DNA of 64,000 nucleotides from Kiritimatiellia bacterium (GTDB lineage: Bacteria; Verrucomicrobiota; Kiritimatiellia; RFP12; UBA1067), in the NCBI GenBank assembly GCA_017406465.1, contig JAFQYM010000013.1, forward strand, positions 1-64,000. Reading direction: 5' to 3'. Below, in pieces: positions 9,601-19,246 of this stretch (within the stretch, counting starts at the first letter, position 1; each line of letters opens with the position of its first letter). Position numbers and translations under genes: made by a program. The notes beneath the pieces are model-generated. The model did no database searches, was not told the origin of the DNA, and was given only the letters and a program-made list of their open reading frames with translations.

Positions 9601-12600
9601 GGCGTTGCCGGTACTGGCGCGCTTAACGTCTCGGCGTCAAGCGGCCCTGCCATCGGAGCCAACAACGATACTTCATCGCATTTCGGCACCCTGACAGTCT
9701 ATGGCGGCAACGTAACGGCCAACGGCAGTTACTGCGGTATTGGCGGCGGGTACAACACGCCAGGCGGCGACGTGTATGTCTACGGCGGGACGGTGATTGC
9801 GAACGGCGGTGGTTCCAGTGCCGCCGGCATTGGCGGGTATGGCTCTTCCAAGACGACTGGAACGCTGACGGTCGCCGAGAACGTCGTCGTCATGACGAAG
9901 ACAAGCGATTACGGCGCAAGCTATGTCATGAAGCCGCATGGTGAGAACGGAGCAATCACACTGGAAGGTGAACAGTACTACAAGCTGATCACGCCGAAAA
10001 CAGCGACAGTTCCTTATCGGGATACAGATGGTGTCGTCAAGAATGCTACCTGTACGTTGGTCACTGCCGACATCAACAGTTTCGATGGCGGCTGGTATGC
10101 GGTAACTGGGGATCTTGATTTCGGGTCTGCTGGAATATTTATTTCCGGCGATGTGAAGCTTATTGTCGCCGATGGCGCTTCGCTCACAGTTGCAGGTCTG
10201 GCGGGCTCTCCCTACTCCGCGGGCATCAATGTTCCCGACGGTGCTTCGCTTACGGTTTATGGACAAGCTGAAGGCACGGGGGCAATAACGGCAACCGGCG
10301 GTTCCTTCTCTGCGGGTATTGGCGGAGGATACCAGCAATCCGCGGGAACAATCACGATTAATGGTGGCAACATCACCGCAATCGGCAACACGCAATGGGC
10401 CGGCGGCGCAGGCATCGGCGGCGGCGGAAACAAGGGCAACGGCGGTACGGTCGTCATCAACGGCGGTAGAGTCGAGGCGACGGGCAACAATGCTTCTGGC
10501 ATCGGCAAAGGCAGTAACGGAACAAGCGAAGGAACGTTGACAGTCGATGCGTCTATGGTTGTCATGGCGGGGACAAATGCGACATCTGCCGTGGAGCTTC
10601 CTCGCGATGAGATTACCGGCACGGTCGAATTGTCCAGCGATAAAGTCAGGACGTATTTCTTGGTTGAGCGGACTGGCCCCAAGCCCTTGTCTCAGGTTTC
10701 TTCAACATTTGATGTCTACAAGGATGAGGCGGTCAATCTTTCGTTCGCCGATACGGTCAGCGGCGGCACGAAGCCTTATACGTTCGCGTACAAGTCGGGC
10801 TCGCTGCCTATGGGCATTTCCAGCGCGACGTTCTCCGGAACGCCGACGGAAGCGGGAACGTTCGTGTTCGTCGTGACGGTTGCGGACTCTGGCGTAGATT
10901 CGGATGCGCAGAGCGAGGACTTCACCTACACACTCACAGTGACGGCGAAGCCGAAGGCGATTACCTACTACAACGGTGCTGACGAGATTACAGGCCTCAC
11001 GCCATCCAACTACGTCGAGGGCGTTGGTGAGACTCTGCCGACAACAGCACCTGCGGCGAGTGGCTACGAGCTGGAAGGGTGGTACACAACATCTGAGTGC
11101 AATCCCGGCGACAAGGTTACCACGATTTCCGCCGAGGCGACGGGCGATCAGGTGTTTTACGCGAATTGGAAGGCGACTGTCTACAATGTCGTCTACATGA
11201 AGGATTCGACGACGCAGTTCGACGATCCCGCTCCTACGACATATACGGTCGAATCTGAAACGCTTGTCCTGCCGACGACTGCGGTAAACGCGGGCAAGGC
11301 GTTCTATGGCTGGTACGAAAACTCTGGATGCCTAGGCACTCCCACAACGAGCATCCCGCACGGCTCGACAGGCGACAAGGTTTTCTACGCCAAGTGGGGT
11401 GCGGTGAAGAGCAACGAGACATACGTCAACGCCGCAGGGGCGGTTCAGCCTGCCGTGGAATGCGCTGAGATCGACTCTGATACGACAACGCTTGAAACAG
11501 GCTGGTATATCGTGAAGGACGATGTGAGGATTACCACATTCGTCACGGTTTCGGGCGACGCCAGCATAATCCTTGCGGACGGCGCGACGCTTACGATAAC
11601 GAGCGACAACAGCTACAAGGCGGGCATCAACGTTCTGAACGGAAACTCGCTGACAGTCTACTCCCAGACGGCGGCTGGGACTGGCGCTATTGACGCAACG
11701 GGCGGCTCCCTGGCTGCCGGCATAGGTGGAGAATGGAATTGCAGCTCCGGAACGGTTACAATCAACGGCGGCAGCGTAACGGCAACCGGCGGAAACAACT
11801 GCGCAGGCATCGGCGGTGGAAGCAAGGGCAGCTGCGGAGTTGTTGTCGTGAACAACGGAACCGTGACGGCCAAGGGCGGCGATTTTGGTGCCGGCATTGG
11901 CGGTGGTTATGAGGGAAGCGGTGGAACTGTGACGATCAACGGCGGAACTGTTACTGCCTACAGCTCTGGTTATGGTGCCGGAATCGGCAAGGGCTATACT
12001 GGTAGTTCCAATGGCTCTCTTACAGTCGGTGCAAACATGGTGGTTGAGTCCGGCGATGACGTCGGATCGCTGACGGAGCTCGGAACAGGTGGCGCAATCA
12101 CTCTGGATGGCCTGCGGTATTATGTCGTACGCAAGCCTGGCGTTGCGCCCCTTGCGCAGACGGCGAGTGCATTCGCCGCATACGTCGGCGAAGTCTTTGA
12201 GCTGAATCTTGACGATACGGTCCGTGGCGGTTCAGGTTCGTACTTGTTCACGCTCAAGGATTCCACGCTTCCTGCTTGGCTTACGCGCACGAGCAACGTG
12301 CTATCCGGCACGCCGACGGCGGAAGGCGTCAGCTCGTTTACATTCACGGTCGAGGATTCCGTCGAGACGACTCTTGATGCGGAAGACTTTACATACACTG
12401 TCTCGGTGGAAATAAGGCCGCAGCCGATCACATACATGGACGGATATGAAGAGATGAAGGGTCTCGTTCCGTCCAACTACACCGAAGGCGTTGGTGTAGC
12501 GCTGCCTGAGACGGCGAGCAAGACGGGCTATCTCTTCCTCGGTTGGTACACTGCCGCCACGGGCGGCGAGAGGGTGTACTCGGTTTCCGCCGAGGCGACC

Positions 12601-15600
12601 GGTCCCCAGACGTTCTACGCGCATTGGACGACCGAATCTTACACGATTACCTACAAGGACGGAAACACAACGCTGACAGGTCTTGCGCCGACATACTACG
12701 ACATCGAGACGGCGACGATTAACCTTCCGGAGCCGCTGGCACCAGAAGGGAAGGCGTTCGTGGGCTGGTTTACAGATCCAGACTTTAACACACAGGTGAC
12801 GAGCATTCCCTCAGGCTCGACCGGCCACAAGACCTTCTACGTCAAGTGGCGCGATGCCGAGGCGGGCGAGGGCGAGATGCTTGTTTCGTTCGTCGACGGC
12901 AACGGTTCGCCGCGCGAGGAGATGTGCAAGGTGATGACGTCCGCCATGACGACGCTTGAAACGGGATGGTATGTGGTTAACAACGACCTCGCTATCAATT
13001 CTTCTGTAACGATTGACGGCAATGTCAATATAGTTCTTGTTGACGGAAAGACATTGACGGTGAACGCAAATAACGCCTGGGCGACAGCCGGTATTGCAGT
13101 CGCAGCCGGGAATTCGCTTTCGATATACGGTCAGGCAGAAGGTACAGGTTCGCTAAATGCTACTGGTGGCGATTATGGCGCGGGCATTGGCAGTGGATAC
13201 AACAAGAACGCTGGAAATGTAACGATTAACGGCGGCACTGTCACTGCAACAGGCCATGATGGCTCGGGCATTGGAGCCGGCAGCGGCGGAGATGGCGGTA
13301 CGGTCGTTATCAACCGCGGTACGGTTACGGCAACAGGCGGAGGCAGCGGCGCTGGTATTGGCGGCGACAGCGGCAACATCTGCAATGTCACCATCAACGG
13401 CGGAAGCGTTGAGGCCAGAGGCGCTATGATGGCATCCGGAATTGGTGGCGGCTTCAACAAAGCTGGCGGCACGGTTACGATTGCCGGCGGCGAGGTCCTG
13501 GCTGTTGGTGGTAACATGGCGGCCGGCATCGGCGGCGGTTATATGGGGGCTGGCGGCACGGTGAACATCACCGGCGGTTCGGTGACGGCAACAGGTGGCG
13601 ATGCCAATTCGTCCGGCATCGGCGGCGGCAATGGTTCTTCCAGTCATGGCGAGTTGACTGTCGGAGCGGGGCTGGTTGCTCGCGCCGGAGCGGGAGAGAA
13701 TCCGTCGCAGGAGCTCGATCCGGTCGTGCCGGGCGCGGGACGCTACTATGTGATTGACGACGGCTCGACGCCGATTGGCCCGACGGTGTACGAGATCAAG
13801 TACTACGATCACTACGACGAAATCCGCGGCCTCGATCCCTCGAACTACGTGGAAGGCGTGGGCGCGACGCTTGCGATACCCGTGAAGGCGGGATACGATT
13901 TCGTCGGCTGGTATCTGAATTCCAACTGCGAGGGTGAAAGCGTCACTGCGATTTCAGCCGATGCGACCGGAGTCCAGAGTTTCTACGCCAAGTGGGAGAA
14001 GACGCTGGCGCGTGCGGTGGTCGACTATCTCGACACGGACGGAGAGACGAAGTCCGTCGAATGCGCGATTGTCGATGCGGCGCGCAAGGATATGACGAAC
14101 GGCTGGTACGCCGTGACGAACAATGTCGCGTTCACCAAGGGCATGACGGCTACGAACGACGTCAAGCTGATTCTCGCAGACGGCGCGGCGCTGACGGTAT
14201 CGAACAGCCGCATCGGCGAGGCAGGCGTCAACGTGCCTGCCGGCAGCTCGCTGACGATCTACGGCCAGTCCGAAGGCACGGGAACGCTGACGGCGACCGG
14301 CTACGAGAGCGGCGCGGGCATCGGCGGCAACTCGCAGCGCGACGGCGGCGCGATCACAATCAACGGCGGATCGGTTACGGCTACGGGCGGTGCGCATGGC
14401 GCGGCCGGCATCGGCGGCGGATACAGCGGCTCGTGCGGCGCGGTGACGATCAACGGCGGCACGGTGACGGCGCGCGGCGGCAACAATGGCACGTTCGCGG
14501 GCGCGGGCATCGGCGGCGGCAATGACGGCAACGGCGGCGATGTCGTCCTCAACGGCGGCACGGTGACGGCCATCGGCGGCGGCACGGTTGCGGGCATCGG
14601 CGCCGGCAAACTCGGCACAGACAGGGGCACGCTAAAGGCGGGCGAGGGCGTGAACGTCTGGGCCGGTGCTAATGCCGATTCTGCGGAGGAACTCACGCAG
14701 AAGAAGGATGACGGATCATTCTGGATCTTCGGCACGTACAACTACTACTACGCCGAGATGGCGACGGCGGAGAGCGAGTTCAACATCTATTACTACGATT
14801 CCGATGGTGAGACGCCGCTCGACCTCTCGCCTGCGAAGTATCAGAGCGGGACGGGCCTCGCCGAGCTTCCGACGCCTGATGCACGGACAGGCTACACGTT
14901 CGCGGGATGGTGGACGAGCCAGTGGGCGCATCTTGCCGAGCAGGTTACGGAAATCGCACCTGGTTCGACCGGCAACGTCACGATATACGCGAAGTGGACG
15001 CCGAACACCTATACGATCATATACGTGACCGATCCCATGGTCATTGAAGACCTCGGGCCTGTGAGCTATACATACGGTGTCGGTGTCGCTGAGCTGCCCG
15101 AGCCGGAATCATCCAATCCCTACTTGGTATTCGACGGATGGTATGAAAATTCCGTGAAGGTGACGTCGATCTCCGCAACGGCTGTCGGCGACAAGACGCT
15201 GACCGCCAGGTGGATTGAGGACGCGACGAAAATTACGTCCGTCACTTTCGTCGGTGCGGAAGGCTCTCAGACGGAATCCTGCCGCGTGCTCACGACGGAC
15301 GTCACCGCGCTTGAGACGGGCTGGTACGTAGTCAACTCCGAACTTGACTACGGGGCGCATGGTCTTGCGGTTTCGGGCGACGTCAAGCTGGTGCTGGCGG
15401 ACGGCGCGTCGCTGACGGCCACCGGAGCGAGCTATTCGCAGAAAGCCGGTATCAACGTGCCCGAAGGCGCGTCGCTTACGATCTACGCGCAGAGCGAAGG
15501 AACGGGCGAGCTGACCGTGGCGGGCGATCCCGAGAACATCGGCTATGCCGCCGGCATCGGCGGAAACGCGAACGAGTCCTGCGGCACGGTGACGATCTAC

Positions 15601-18600
15601 GGCGGCATTGTGACGGCCTCCTCGAATGATGGCGGCGCCGGCATAGGCGGTGGCTACAAGGGACAAGGCGGCACGGTTGTCATCAACGGCGGCTTTGTGA
15701 CGGCGACGAGCGGCGGCTACGGCGCGGGCATCGGCGGCGGAAAGGGCACGGTCGACAATGGCGGACACGGCGGTTCCGTGACCATCAACGGCGGAACGGT
15801 CGTTGCGACGGCGGATGCCATGGCTGCGGGCATCGGCGGCGGCTATTATGGCGACGGCGGAACGGTGACCATCAACGGCGGTGTCGTGACGGCGACTGGC
15901 GGACCCGGCGAATCTGGCATCGGAAAGGGTGCCGGAGCCGAAAACCAGGTTGTGCTCACGGTCGGCGGCGGAATCAGCGTGTTTGTCGGTGACAACGCGA
16001 ACCCGTCCATCGACATACTTGAGGTCGATGAGCATGGTGTGGCCACGATGCCTTCGCGCCCCAAGCGGTATTACATCGTGAGTGCCGATTCGGGCGATCC
16101 GGCGTTCGAGATCGTTGACGGCGTGCTTGTCGGAGTGAACATCAAGGGCAATGCCGACATTGTCATCCCCGACGGCGTGTTGGACATAGGCCAGCGTGTG
16201 TTCGAGGAAGAAACGGCGCTCGCGAGCGTCGTCATCCCGAACAGTGTGACGAACATCGGCTATTCTGCGTTTGAGGGCTGCACGTCTCTTACGAACGTGA
16301 CGTTCGGCACGGGCTTGAAGGCGATAGGGTCTCATGCGTTCAACGGTTGCACAGAGCTGGAAGAGGTGACGATCCCCGGCAACGTCGAGCATGTCTGCGA
16401 AGGGGCGTTCTACGGCTGCTCCGGTCTCGTTTCGCTGACGATCGAGGAAGGCGTGAAGACGATCGACACCTATGCGTTCTACGGGTGTTCTGTCCTGACG
16501 GGCGATCCTGTGGACGGGCTTTACTTCCCGGACGGCTTGGAGGAGATCGGCGCTTCGGCGTTCATTTCCTGTCCTCAGCTTGCGAAGGTTTCCCTGCCGG
16601 GTTCGATGTACGAGCCGGGTGCTCCGATGTCGCAGGCGTTCGGGTCCGACACGGAAGTCGTCTATCGCACGACCGACCCTGTCTTCTACATCCTCGGCGA
16701 CACGCTTTATTCGGTCGATACGAAGGGCAATGCCTCCGTCACGATACCCGGAACCGTGAAGAAGATCGGCACGGCCTCCTTCCGGAACATCCCCACGCTT
16801 GAGCGCGTGACTGTTCCCGCCAGCGTGACGAACATTGCGTCGCTTGCGTTCTACGCCTGCTCCAATCTCGTTGAGGTGGCGATAGGGGATGGCGTCGAGA
16901 GCATCGACAGCGACGCCTTCGCCGAATGCACGAGCCTGACGGACGTGACGATACCGGACAGCGTGGCGGTCATCGGCAGACGCGCGTTCAAGGACTGCAC
17001 GGCGCTTGAAAGCGCGACCGTGCTTGCGGGCGATATCGGAGAGGATGCGTTCAACGGGTGCATGAACCTCGCGACGATCGTGCTTGGCGATGGCGTGACA
17101 GGGATAGGCGATTCGGCGTTCCGCGGATGCATTCCGCTGACGTCCCTGGCGGTGCCCGGCAATGTCGCGGCGATTGGCAGCTCTGCGTTCTGGGGATGCT
17201 CGAACCTCGTTGAAGTCGTGATATCCAACGGCGTCAGCAAGACTATAGGCGACTGGGCGTTCAGCTCGTGCGAGAGCCTTGCGACGCTGTCGCTCGGCGA
17301 AGGCGTAGCATCCATCGGCGAGCGCGCGTTCATGAACTGCAGGGCCCTTGCCGCCCTTGCCATGCCCGACAGCGTCGAAACGGTCGGTGCGTCGGCATTC
17401 AGCGGCTGCAGCGGACTCGCAGCGCTGACATTCGGCAGCGGACTCAAGACGGTTGGGTCCGAGGCGTTCGACGGATGCTCTTCGCTCGAAAACGGTGTGG
17501 ACGGACTCTACTTCCCCGACGGCCTTGAGTCGGTCGGAGCCGATGCGTTCAGGATGTGCAACAAGCTGACGAAGGTCTCGCTGCCGAGTTCGCAGTACGC
17601 CAACGGCACGATCCATCCAGCGTTCGACTACTGGCAGGTGACGGTGGACTATCGCGGCGTCGCGCCGGTGTTCTACGTCGATGCGGATGGCTTTATGCGC
17701 TCTGTTAATCTCAAGGGGGCCACTGAAATTACCATTCCTTCGACTGTGCATGATATGCAGATAGGTGCATTTGCCGAATCTGATACGCTCACGAGCGTTG
17801 TAATCCCGTCGCCCGTGACGAATATTGCCATGGGCGCGTTCCGTGCTTGCCCGAATCTTGGGCGCGTTACGATTTCCGAGGGAGTGAAGACCATCGGCGA
17901 AAGTGCCTTCATGGGCTGCGCGAGCCTTGCAGAGCTGACAATTCCGAATGGCGTGACCGTCATTGGAGACATGGCATTCTGGCGCTGCACGGCGCTTGAG
18001 AGCATCACTGTACCTAAAGGTGTGGACATAGGAATGTTTGCCTTCTACGGTTGCAGTTCAATGACCAGCGTCAATATCGCAGGAGAGGCGACGCGGATGA
18101 GGTTGTCGTCGAGAATGCTGCTTCGGGCTACATCGTCTAATCCAGACGCGACATCGGTTGGCGGCTTTGCATTCTATGAGTGCAGCAACCTGACTAGTGC
18201 CACCATCGGCAGCGCGGTTGATGAGATTGGCGGAGGTGCGTTCGGCGCATGCCCGAAGCTAACCACCGTCACACTCCAGAACAACGATAACTTTACGACG
18301 GACAACGGCATGCTTCTCACGAAGGACGGTGCAACGCTCGTCTCCGTGTATGGCAGCAACACGAGCGTGACGGTTCCGGAAGGTGTTGCGGCAATTAAGG
18401 AAGGCGCTTGTGCGGGAGGCGGTATGCTGCAGAGCGTCGTGCTGCCGAGTGGCGTGACGACAATCGGCGAGGCGGCGTTCTCGAACGCGACGGCGTTTGC
18501 GACGATTACGATTCCGCAGACTGTGACGACGATTGGCGTGAATGCGTTCTATGGAACGGTGCTTGCAACGGTCAATGTCGCGAAGGGCGACGCGGCACGC

Positions 18601-19086
18601 GTGAAGGCGCTTGTCGAGGGAACAGGCTATACGGCTGCGGTCACGTATGTCGAGCCTGGCGACGAGCCGACCGAGTGGCCCGAGGACACTTCAACCGTTG
18701 CAAGCCAGACCGCCGCGGAGGCCTTCGGCATAACCGAAGGGCCGCTCACGAACGTCAACGCCAAGGCACTGGCCGACTGGGCGAAGGATTCCGCGAAGGG
18801 CAATGTCAGCTATGCGGAGATTGGCAGCATCATTCCTGACGCGTTCCTGCTGAACTGCGCAAACACCGCAGCGGCGGTCGAGGCGGCCGAGGCAGTCGCC
18901 GAAGAAGCGATCAAGATCACAGCCATCACCTTCGATAGCGAAGGTAATCCTGTGCTCACCTGCCCTGAAGCCTACGGCAACGGTCAGGTTGTGATCAAGG
19001 GTTCGGTTGACATCGGTGCTTCCGCTTCTTGGCACAACAAGACGGCTGGCGACAGGTTCTTCAAGACTGTCCTTGAGTTGAAGTAA
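6664..19086 (+). CDS. Giant secreted repeat protein (beta-helix, Ig, InlB, BspA-LRR)
   Basis: 4140 residues; the ATG at 6664 begins a signal peptide (RSFVFAALALAGFTSFA) and has a GGAG upstream. Eight modules start with a strand pair containing a 'TLETGWYVV' signature at about 6760, 7915, 9350, 9995, 11400, 12855, 14000 and 15230. Each continues into glycine-rich rungs of the type AGIGGG...GTVTINGGTVTATG, expected to form a parallel beta-helix. Four modules are followed by Ig-like (LSGTPTAEG) domains near 7440, 8625, 10690 and 12150. Ten InlB/Listeria-Bacteroides-type repeats (ITYKDG...GYxxxGWY...TFYAKW) occur between 7690 and 15215. From ~16090 to ~18600 lies a BspA-like leucine-rich region (VVIPNSVTNIGYSAFEGCTSL type). 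No LPXTG anchor or autotransporter barrel is visible; the end is DRFFKTVLELK. A surface adhesin or matrix protein is likely; the export route is unknown. Confidence 0.85.
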   Translation: MIQRILGRLSSARSFVFAALALAGFTSFATDYIDATGNPASATCTQITSSTTTLETGWYVVEGPDPVSISSTITVNGDANLILADGAKLTVSVSESYKAGILVANDGTTVNTLTIWCQSGGTGELVVSGGFFAAGIGGDYATTDCGAVTIYGGSITATGNYGAGIGGGTGGAGGDVAINGGTVVARDGSSGDAAGIGRGAFSSKSQGTLTVSDKIEVLAGSSESTASLLTRNSDTGAVTISGQKWFFAGPQSLHQGATSFTAYSGAAGSAVNIDLTDTIKGGTGVYTFGLKDGSSLPEWLTLSGTTLSGTPVEEGSSTFTFVVEDTSEPKLSLEATYTVVVKDRYSITYKDGESTLSLYPTNYIKGTGVSTLPTPTKASHEFQGWFTNALFAGTQFTSISTTDSGDFTFYSKWLQLTTGDVSVTFVGEGSAPITKTCTIVESSMTTLSDTGSTEGWYVVYNNVAFNSSVTISGNVKLVLMDGKTMTAEIPNGSSISKAAITVTPGNSLTIYGQANGSGRIEATATSISAGIGGGWSQDCGSVTINGGTVIAKSTSGGPGIGGGYQKAGGTVTINGGTVIATGASSTYPGIGGGGSSYEQGKLYVGANVVVKAGSSSTLTDANIQPHVDGQIDLTTCYQYYSAETVGPAPLVQINSAFSAYIGEAFELSLLGTVSGGTDPYSFTIKTPASLPSWLSRTGDTLSGTPAAVGDSCELTFTVADSGSSAQNAEFTYTITVTALPKPITYMNGTVEITGLTPSNYVEGVGATLPTTAPAASGYELEGWYLTPACDGEKVTAISAEATGPQTFYANWAPIEYTITYKDSETLTDLPASALPANAPTTYTIEAATMLPATATKAGKGFYGWYLTSACTGDPETSISAGQTGPKTFYAKWGIAKSNETYIDASGHEQVVECTEIGSDTTSLATGWYVVKGNVSTYSKVTVSGNVNLILADDAVYTVSVSSYGEAIMIKGDNSLTIYGGVAGTGALNVSASSGPAIGANNDTSSHFGTLTVYGGNVTANGSYCGIGGGYNTPGGDVYVYGGTVIANGGGSSAAGIGGYGSSKTTGTLTVAENVVVMTKTSDYGASYVMKPHGENGAITLEGEQYYKLITPKTATVPYRDTDGVVKNATCTLVTADINSFDGGWYAVTGDLDFGSAGIFISGDVKLIVADGASLTVAGLAGSPYSAGINVPDGASLTVYGQAEGTGAITATGGSFSAGIGGGYQQSAGTITINGGNITAIGNTQWAGGAGIGGGGNKGNGGTVVINGGRVEATGNNASGIGKGSNGTSEGTLTVDASMVVMAGTNATSAVELPRDEITGTVELSSDKVRTYFLVERTGPKPLSQVSSTFDVYKDEAVNLSFADTVSGGTKPYTFAYKSGSLPMGISSATFSGTPTEAGTFVFVVTVADSGVDSDAQSEDFTYTLTVTAKPKAITYYNGADEITGLTPSNYVEGVGETLPTTAPAASGYELEGWYTTSECNPGDKVTTISAEATGDQVFYANWKATVYNVVYMKDSTTQFDDPAPTTYTVESETLVLPTTAVNAGKAFYGWYENSGCLGTPTTSIPHGSTGDKVFYAKWGAVKSNETYVNAAGAVQPAVECAEIDSDTTTLETGWYIVKDDVRITTFVTVSGDASIILADGATLTITSDNSYKAGINVLNGNSLTVYSQTAAGTGAIDATGGSLAAGIGGEWNCSSGTVTINGGSVTATGGNNCAGIGGGSKGSCGVVVVNNGTVTAKGGDFGAGIGGGYEGSGGTVTINGGTVTAYSSGYGAGIGKGYTGSSNGSLTVGANMVVESGDDVGSLTELGTGGAITLDGLRYYVVRKPGVAPLAQTASAFAAYVGEVFELNLDDTVRGGSGSYLFTLKDSTLPAWLTRTSNVLSGTPTAEGVSSFTFTVEDSVETTLDAEDFTYTVSVEIRPQPITYMDGYEEMKGLVPSNYTEGVGVALPETASKTGYLFLGWYTAATGGERVYSVSAEATGPQTFYAHWTTESYTITYKDGNTTLTGLAPTYYDIETATINLPEPLAPEGKAFVGWFTDPDFNTQVTSIPSGSTGHKTFYVKWRDAEAGEGEMLVSFVDGNGSPREEMCKVMTSAMTTLETGWYVVNNDLAINSSVTIDGNVNIVLVDGKTLTVNANNAWATAGIAVAAGNSLSIYGQAEGTGSLNATGGDYGAGIGSGYNKNAGNVTINGGTVTATGHDGSGIGAGSGGDGGTVVINRGTVTATGGGSGAGIGGDSGNICNVTINGGSVEARGAMMASGIGGGFNKAGGTVTIAGGEVLAVGGNMAAGIGGGYMGAGGTVNITGGSVTATGGDANSSGIGGGNGSSSHGELTVGAGLVARAGAGENPSQELDPVVPGAGRYYVIDDGSTPIGPTVYEIKYYDHYDEIRGLDPSNYVEGVGATLAIPVKAGYDFVGWYLNSNCEGESVTAISADATGVQSFYAKWEKTLARAVVDYLDTDGETKSVECAIVDAARKDMTNGWYAVTNNVAFTKGMTATNDVKLILADGAALTVSNSRIGEAGVNVPAGSSLTIYGQSEGTGTLTATGYESGAGIGGNSQRDGGAITINGGSVTATGGAHGAAGIGGGYSGSCGAVTINGGTVTARGGNNGTFAGAGIGGGNDGNGGDVVLNGGTVTAIGGGTVAGIGAGKLGTDRGTLKAGEGVNVWAGANADSAEELTQKKDDGSFWIFGTYNYYYAEMATAESEFNIYYYDSDGETPLDLSPAKYQSGTGLAELPTPDARTGYTFAGWWTSQWAHLAEQVTEIAPGSTGNVTIYAKWTPNTYTIIYVTDPMVIEDLGPVSYTYGVGVAELPEPESSNPYLVFDGWYENSVKVTSISATAVGDKTLTARWIEDATKITSVTFVGAEGSQTESCRVLTTDVTALETGWYVVNSELDYGAHGLAVSGDVKLVLADGASLTATGASYSQKAGINVPEGASLTIYAQSEGTGELTVAGDPENIGYAAGIGGNANESCGTVTIYGGIVTASSNDGGAGIGGGYKGQGGTVVINGGFVTATSGGYGAGIGGGKGTVDNGGHGGSVTINGGTVVATADAMAAGIGGGYYGDGGTVTINGGVVTATGGPGESGIGKGAGAENQVVLTVGGGISVFVGDNANPSIDILEVDEHGVATMPSRPKRYYIVSADSGDPAFEIVDGVLVGVNIKGNADIVIPDGVLDIGQRVFEEETALASVVIPNSVTNIGYSAFEGCTSLTNVTFGTGLKAIGSHAFNGCTELEEVTIPGNVEHVCEGAFYGCSGLVSLTIEEGVKTIDTYAFYGCSVLTGDPVDGLYFPDGLEEIGASAFISCPQLAKVSLPGSMYEPGAPMSQAFGSDTEVVYRTTDPVFYILGDTLYSVDTKGNASVTIPGTVKKIGTASFRNIPTLERVTVPASVTNIASLAFYACSNLVEVAIGDGVESIDSDAFAECTSLTDVTIPDSVAVIGRRAFKDCTALESATVLAGDIGEDAFNGCMNLATIVLGDGVTGIGDSAFRGCIPLTSLAVPGNVAAIGSSAFWGCSNLVEVVISNGVSKTIGDWAFSSCESLATLSLGEGVASIGERAFMNCRALAALAMPDSVETVGASAFSGCSGLAALTFGSGLKTVGSEAFDGCSSLENGVDGLYFPDGLESVGADAFRMCNKLTKVSLPSSQYANGTIHPAFDYWQVTVDYRGVAPVFYVDADGFMRSVNLKGATEITIPSTVHDMQIGAFAESDTLTSVVIPSPVTNIAMGAFRACPNLGRVTISEGVKTIGESAFMGCASLAELTIPNGVTVIGDMAFWRCTALESITVPKGVDIGMFAFYGCSSMTSVNIAGEATRMRLSSRMLLRATSSNPDATSVGGFAFYECSNLTSATIGSAVDEIGGGAFGACPKLTTVTLQNNDNFTTDNGMLLTKDGATLVSVYGSNTSVTVPEGVAAIKEGACAGGGMLQSVVLPSGVTTIGEAAFSNATAFATITIPQTVTTIGVNAFYGTVLATVNVAKGDAARVKALVEGTGYTAAVTYVEPGDEPTEWPEDTSTVASQTAAEAFGITEGPLTNVNAKALADWAKDSAKGNVSYAEIGSIIPDAFLLNCANTAAAVEAAEAVAEEAIKITAITFDSEGNPVLTCPEAYGNGQVVIKGSVDIGASASWHNKTAGDRFFKTVLELK

Positions 19087-19115
19087 CGGTCTCGTAGGCT
19101 GTATGCTGACATCGG

Positions 19116-19145
19116 GAGGGGCGCGGCGAAAATGCCGCGCCTCTT
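19116..19145 (+). terminator. Hairpin after the giant gene
   Basis: A 12-bp stem (19116-19127 with 19134-19145, two G-U pairs, 6-base loop) lies 30 bases after the TAA. The following CTCGTCTCG is only weakly T-rich, so termination strength is uncertain. Confidence 0.6.
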
Positions 19146-19202
19146 CTCGTCTCGTGGTCGTGTGATTCGTGCGTGTATGACAGTGCCGCGAATGTGCTTT
19201 TT

Positions 19203-19211
19203 TGGTATAAT
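19203..19211 (+). promoter_or_regulatory. Extended -10 promoter TGGTATAAT of the galM operon
   Basis: TGG plus perfect TATAAT (19206-19211), preceded by a T-run and located 35 bases before the ATG at 19247; AAAGGAG follows as ribosome site. No matching -35 hexamer at the normal distance. It is the only promoter I can see for the overlapping genes through 31941. Confidence 0.68.
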
Positions 19212-19246
19212 ATCTCCCAAACGGCAAATCTTTTAAAGGAGATAAA

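Noticed and set aside
6760..16080. Regular repeats suggesting a CRISPR or satellite array
   Set aside because: The repeats are in frame, of unequal length, encode beta-helix, Ig and InlB-type domains, and have no unique spacers of constant size.
15109..17751. Minus-strand open frame of 880 codons
   Set aside because: It is antisense to the leucine-rich and last beta-helix part of the giant gene; its length follows from the repeat structure and low stop frequency. The plus frame has clear domains.
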